From Streptomyces noursei (GTDB lineage Bacteria; Actinomycetota; Actinomycetes; Streptomycetales; Streptomycetaceae): 64,000 bases of DNA. A model generated the notes under the pieces. That model was not told the origin of the DNA, did not search any database, and worked only from the letters and a program-made list of their open reading frames with translations. A program made the position numbers and the translations under genes. The DNA lies in NCBI RefSeq assembly GCF_016917755.1, contig NZ_CP070326.1, positions 2,108,001-2,172,000 on the forward strand. Reading direction: 5' to 3'. Below are positions 63,241 through 64,000 of the stretch, piece by piece (positions within the stretch are counted from its first letter, which is position 1; each line of letters opens with the position of its first letter).

Positions 63241-64000
63241 ATGAGGATGTTGATCAACGTCGCCGAGACCGTGGTGGCGGACGCCCTGCGCGGGATGGCC
63301 GCGGCGCATCCGGAGCTCGTGGTGGACGTGGCGAACCGGGTGATCGTGCGGCGGGACGCGCCGGTGGCCGGGAAGGTGGCGCTGCTCTCCGGCGGAGGGA
63401 GCGGGCACGAGCCGTTGCACGGGGGGTTCGTGGGGCCGGGGATGTTGGACGCGGCGTGTCCGGGTGAGGTGTTCACCTCGCCGGTGCCGGATCAGATGGT
63501 GCGGGCCGCGACGGCGGTGGACGCCGGGCGCGGGGTGTTGTTCGTGGTGAAGAACTACACCGGCGACGTGCTGAACTTCCGGATGGCGGCGGAGCTGGCG
63601 GAGGACGAGGGGGTGCAGGTCGCCAGCGTGCTGGTCGACGACGACGTCGCGGTGCGCGACTCGACGTTCACCGCCGGGCGGCGCGGGACCGGGGCGACGC
63701 TGTTCGTGGAGAAGATCGCGGGGGCGGCGGCGGAGGAGGGGATGCCGCTGGAGCGGGTGGAGGCGGTGGCCCGGAAGGTCGTGGCGTCGTCGCGGAGTTT
63801 CGGGGTGGCGCTGAGCGCCTGCTCGACGCCGGCCAAGGGCAGTCCGACGTTCGACCTTCCCCCGGGCGAGCTGGAGTTGGGGGTGGGGATCCACGGCGAG
63901 CCGGGTCGGGAGCGGCGGGCGATGATGACCTCGCACGAGATCGCGGACTTCGCGGTGGACGCGATCCTGGAGGACCTGCGACCGCGGCTGCCGGTGCTGG
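63241..64000 (+). CDS. dhaK: Dihydroxyacetone kinase subunit DhaK (5' part, runs off the window)
   Basis: The first 253 codons are inside the window. Motifs: KVALLSGGGSGHEPLHGGFV near residue 42 (substrate loop), FTSPVPDQMVRA near 80, VKNYTGDVLNFRMA near 103, and GVGIHGEPGRER near 220, whose His forms the covalent hemiaminal with dihydroxyacetone. DhaK binds the substrate that DhaL phosphorylates, with ATP or a PTS protein (DhaM) as donor. ATG at 63241 is used because GGAAGG lies five bases upstream; an in-frame ATG at 63205 lacks one. DhaL is expected just downstream. Confidence 0.93.
   Translation, partial: MRMLINVAETVVADALRGMAAAHPELVVDVANRVIVRRDAPVAGKVALLSGGGSGHEPLHGGFVGPGMLDAACPGEVFTSPVPDQMVRAATAVDAGRGVLFVVKNYTGDVLNFRMAAELAEDEGVQVASVLVDDDVAVRDSTFTAGRRGTGATLFVEKIAGAAAEEGMPLERVEAVARKVVASSRSFGVALSACSTPAKGSPTFDLPPGELELGVGIHGEPGRERRAMMTSHEIADFAVDAILEDLRPRLPVL

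Overview
The window looks like a piece of a Streptomyces (or very close actinomycete) chromosome. GC content is very high with strong G/C third positions, GTG and TTG starts and 4-base GTGA/ATGA stop-start overlaps are common, and family content is typical: DUF397, DUF5133, a SpoIIE-type PP2C phosphatase with a PAS domain, an NsdA-like regulator, CGNR zinc-finger and mycothiol-dependent enzyme families, and secreted cell-wall enzymes. I see no rRNA, tRNA, CRISPR array, intact insertion sequence or prophage.

Layout. 0-7.1 kb: end of an unknown gene, then a minus-strand operon of four genes joined by GTGA overlaps (two GT4 glycosyltransferases, an SGNH hydrolase, a fused 5-oxoprolinase/hydantoinase). 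7.1-16.5 kb: a HEAT-repeat protein, the PAS-PP2C phosphatase, an NsdA-like regulator, a phosphotransferase, and a large secreted peptidoglycan amidase. 16.5-19.2 kb: a CGNR regulator divergent from a small-ORF/DinB-like enzyme/LRR operon, and a DUF397 protein.

19.2-42.5 kb is rich in acyl-CoA metabolism. Its core (19.3-25.1 kb) matches, gene for gene and by length, the Mycobacterium tuberculosis block fadD19 / echA19 / Rv3521 (DUF35) / ltp4 / ltp3 used in sterol side-chain breakdown. The fadD19-echA19 divergent promoter and the promoter of a FadE26-like acyl-CoA dehydrogenase 19 kb away each carry a 14-bp site that fits the KstR consensus TnnAACnnGTTnnA. Nearby are paaK behind a TetR-type palindrome, two more acyl-CoA ligases, an NMO-type flavoenzyme, a phytoene-dehydrogenase-like oxidase, a GH27 alpha-galactosidase, a kinase-TPR fusion and an MpaB-like oxygenase. 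A secreted chorismate mutase and a two-gene TPR signalling module are interspersed.

42.6-54.4 kb: a small secreted protein, a VOC protein, an FAD monooxygenase, a methyltransferase, DUF5133 plus phosphoketolase, an HhH-GPD glycosylase, Ku, a secreted S33 peptidase and a double-domain Lrp regulator with palindromic sites. 54.5-63.2 kb is the least orderly stretch. Intact genes (acyl-CoA dehydrogenase, hydrolase, cupin, VOC protein, MDR reductase) alternate with decayed ones (GNAT, two SDRs, a secreted protein) and with non-coding DNA. The window ends inside dhaK.

All family names and the M. tuberculosis comparison come from recognition of sequence, not from a search.
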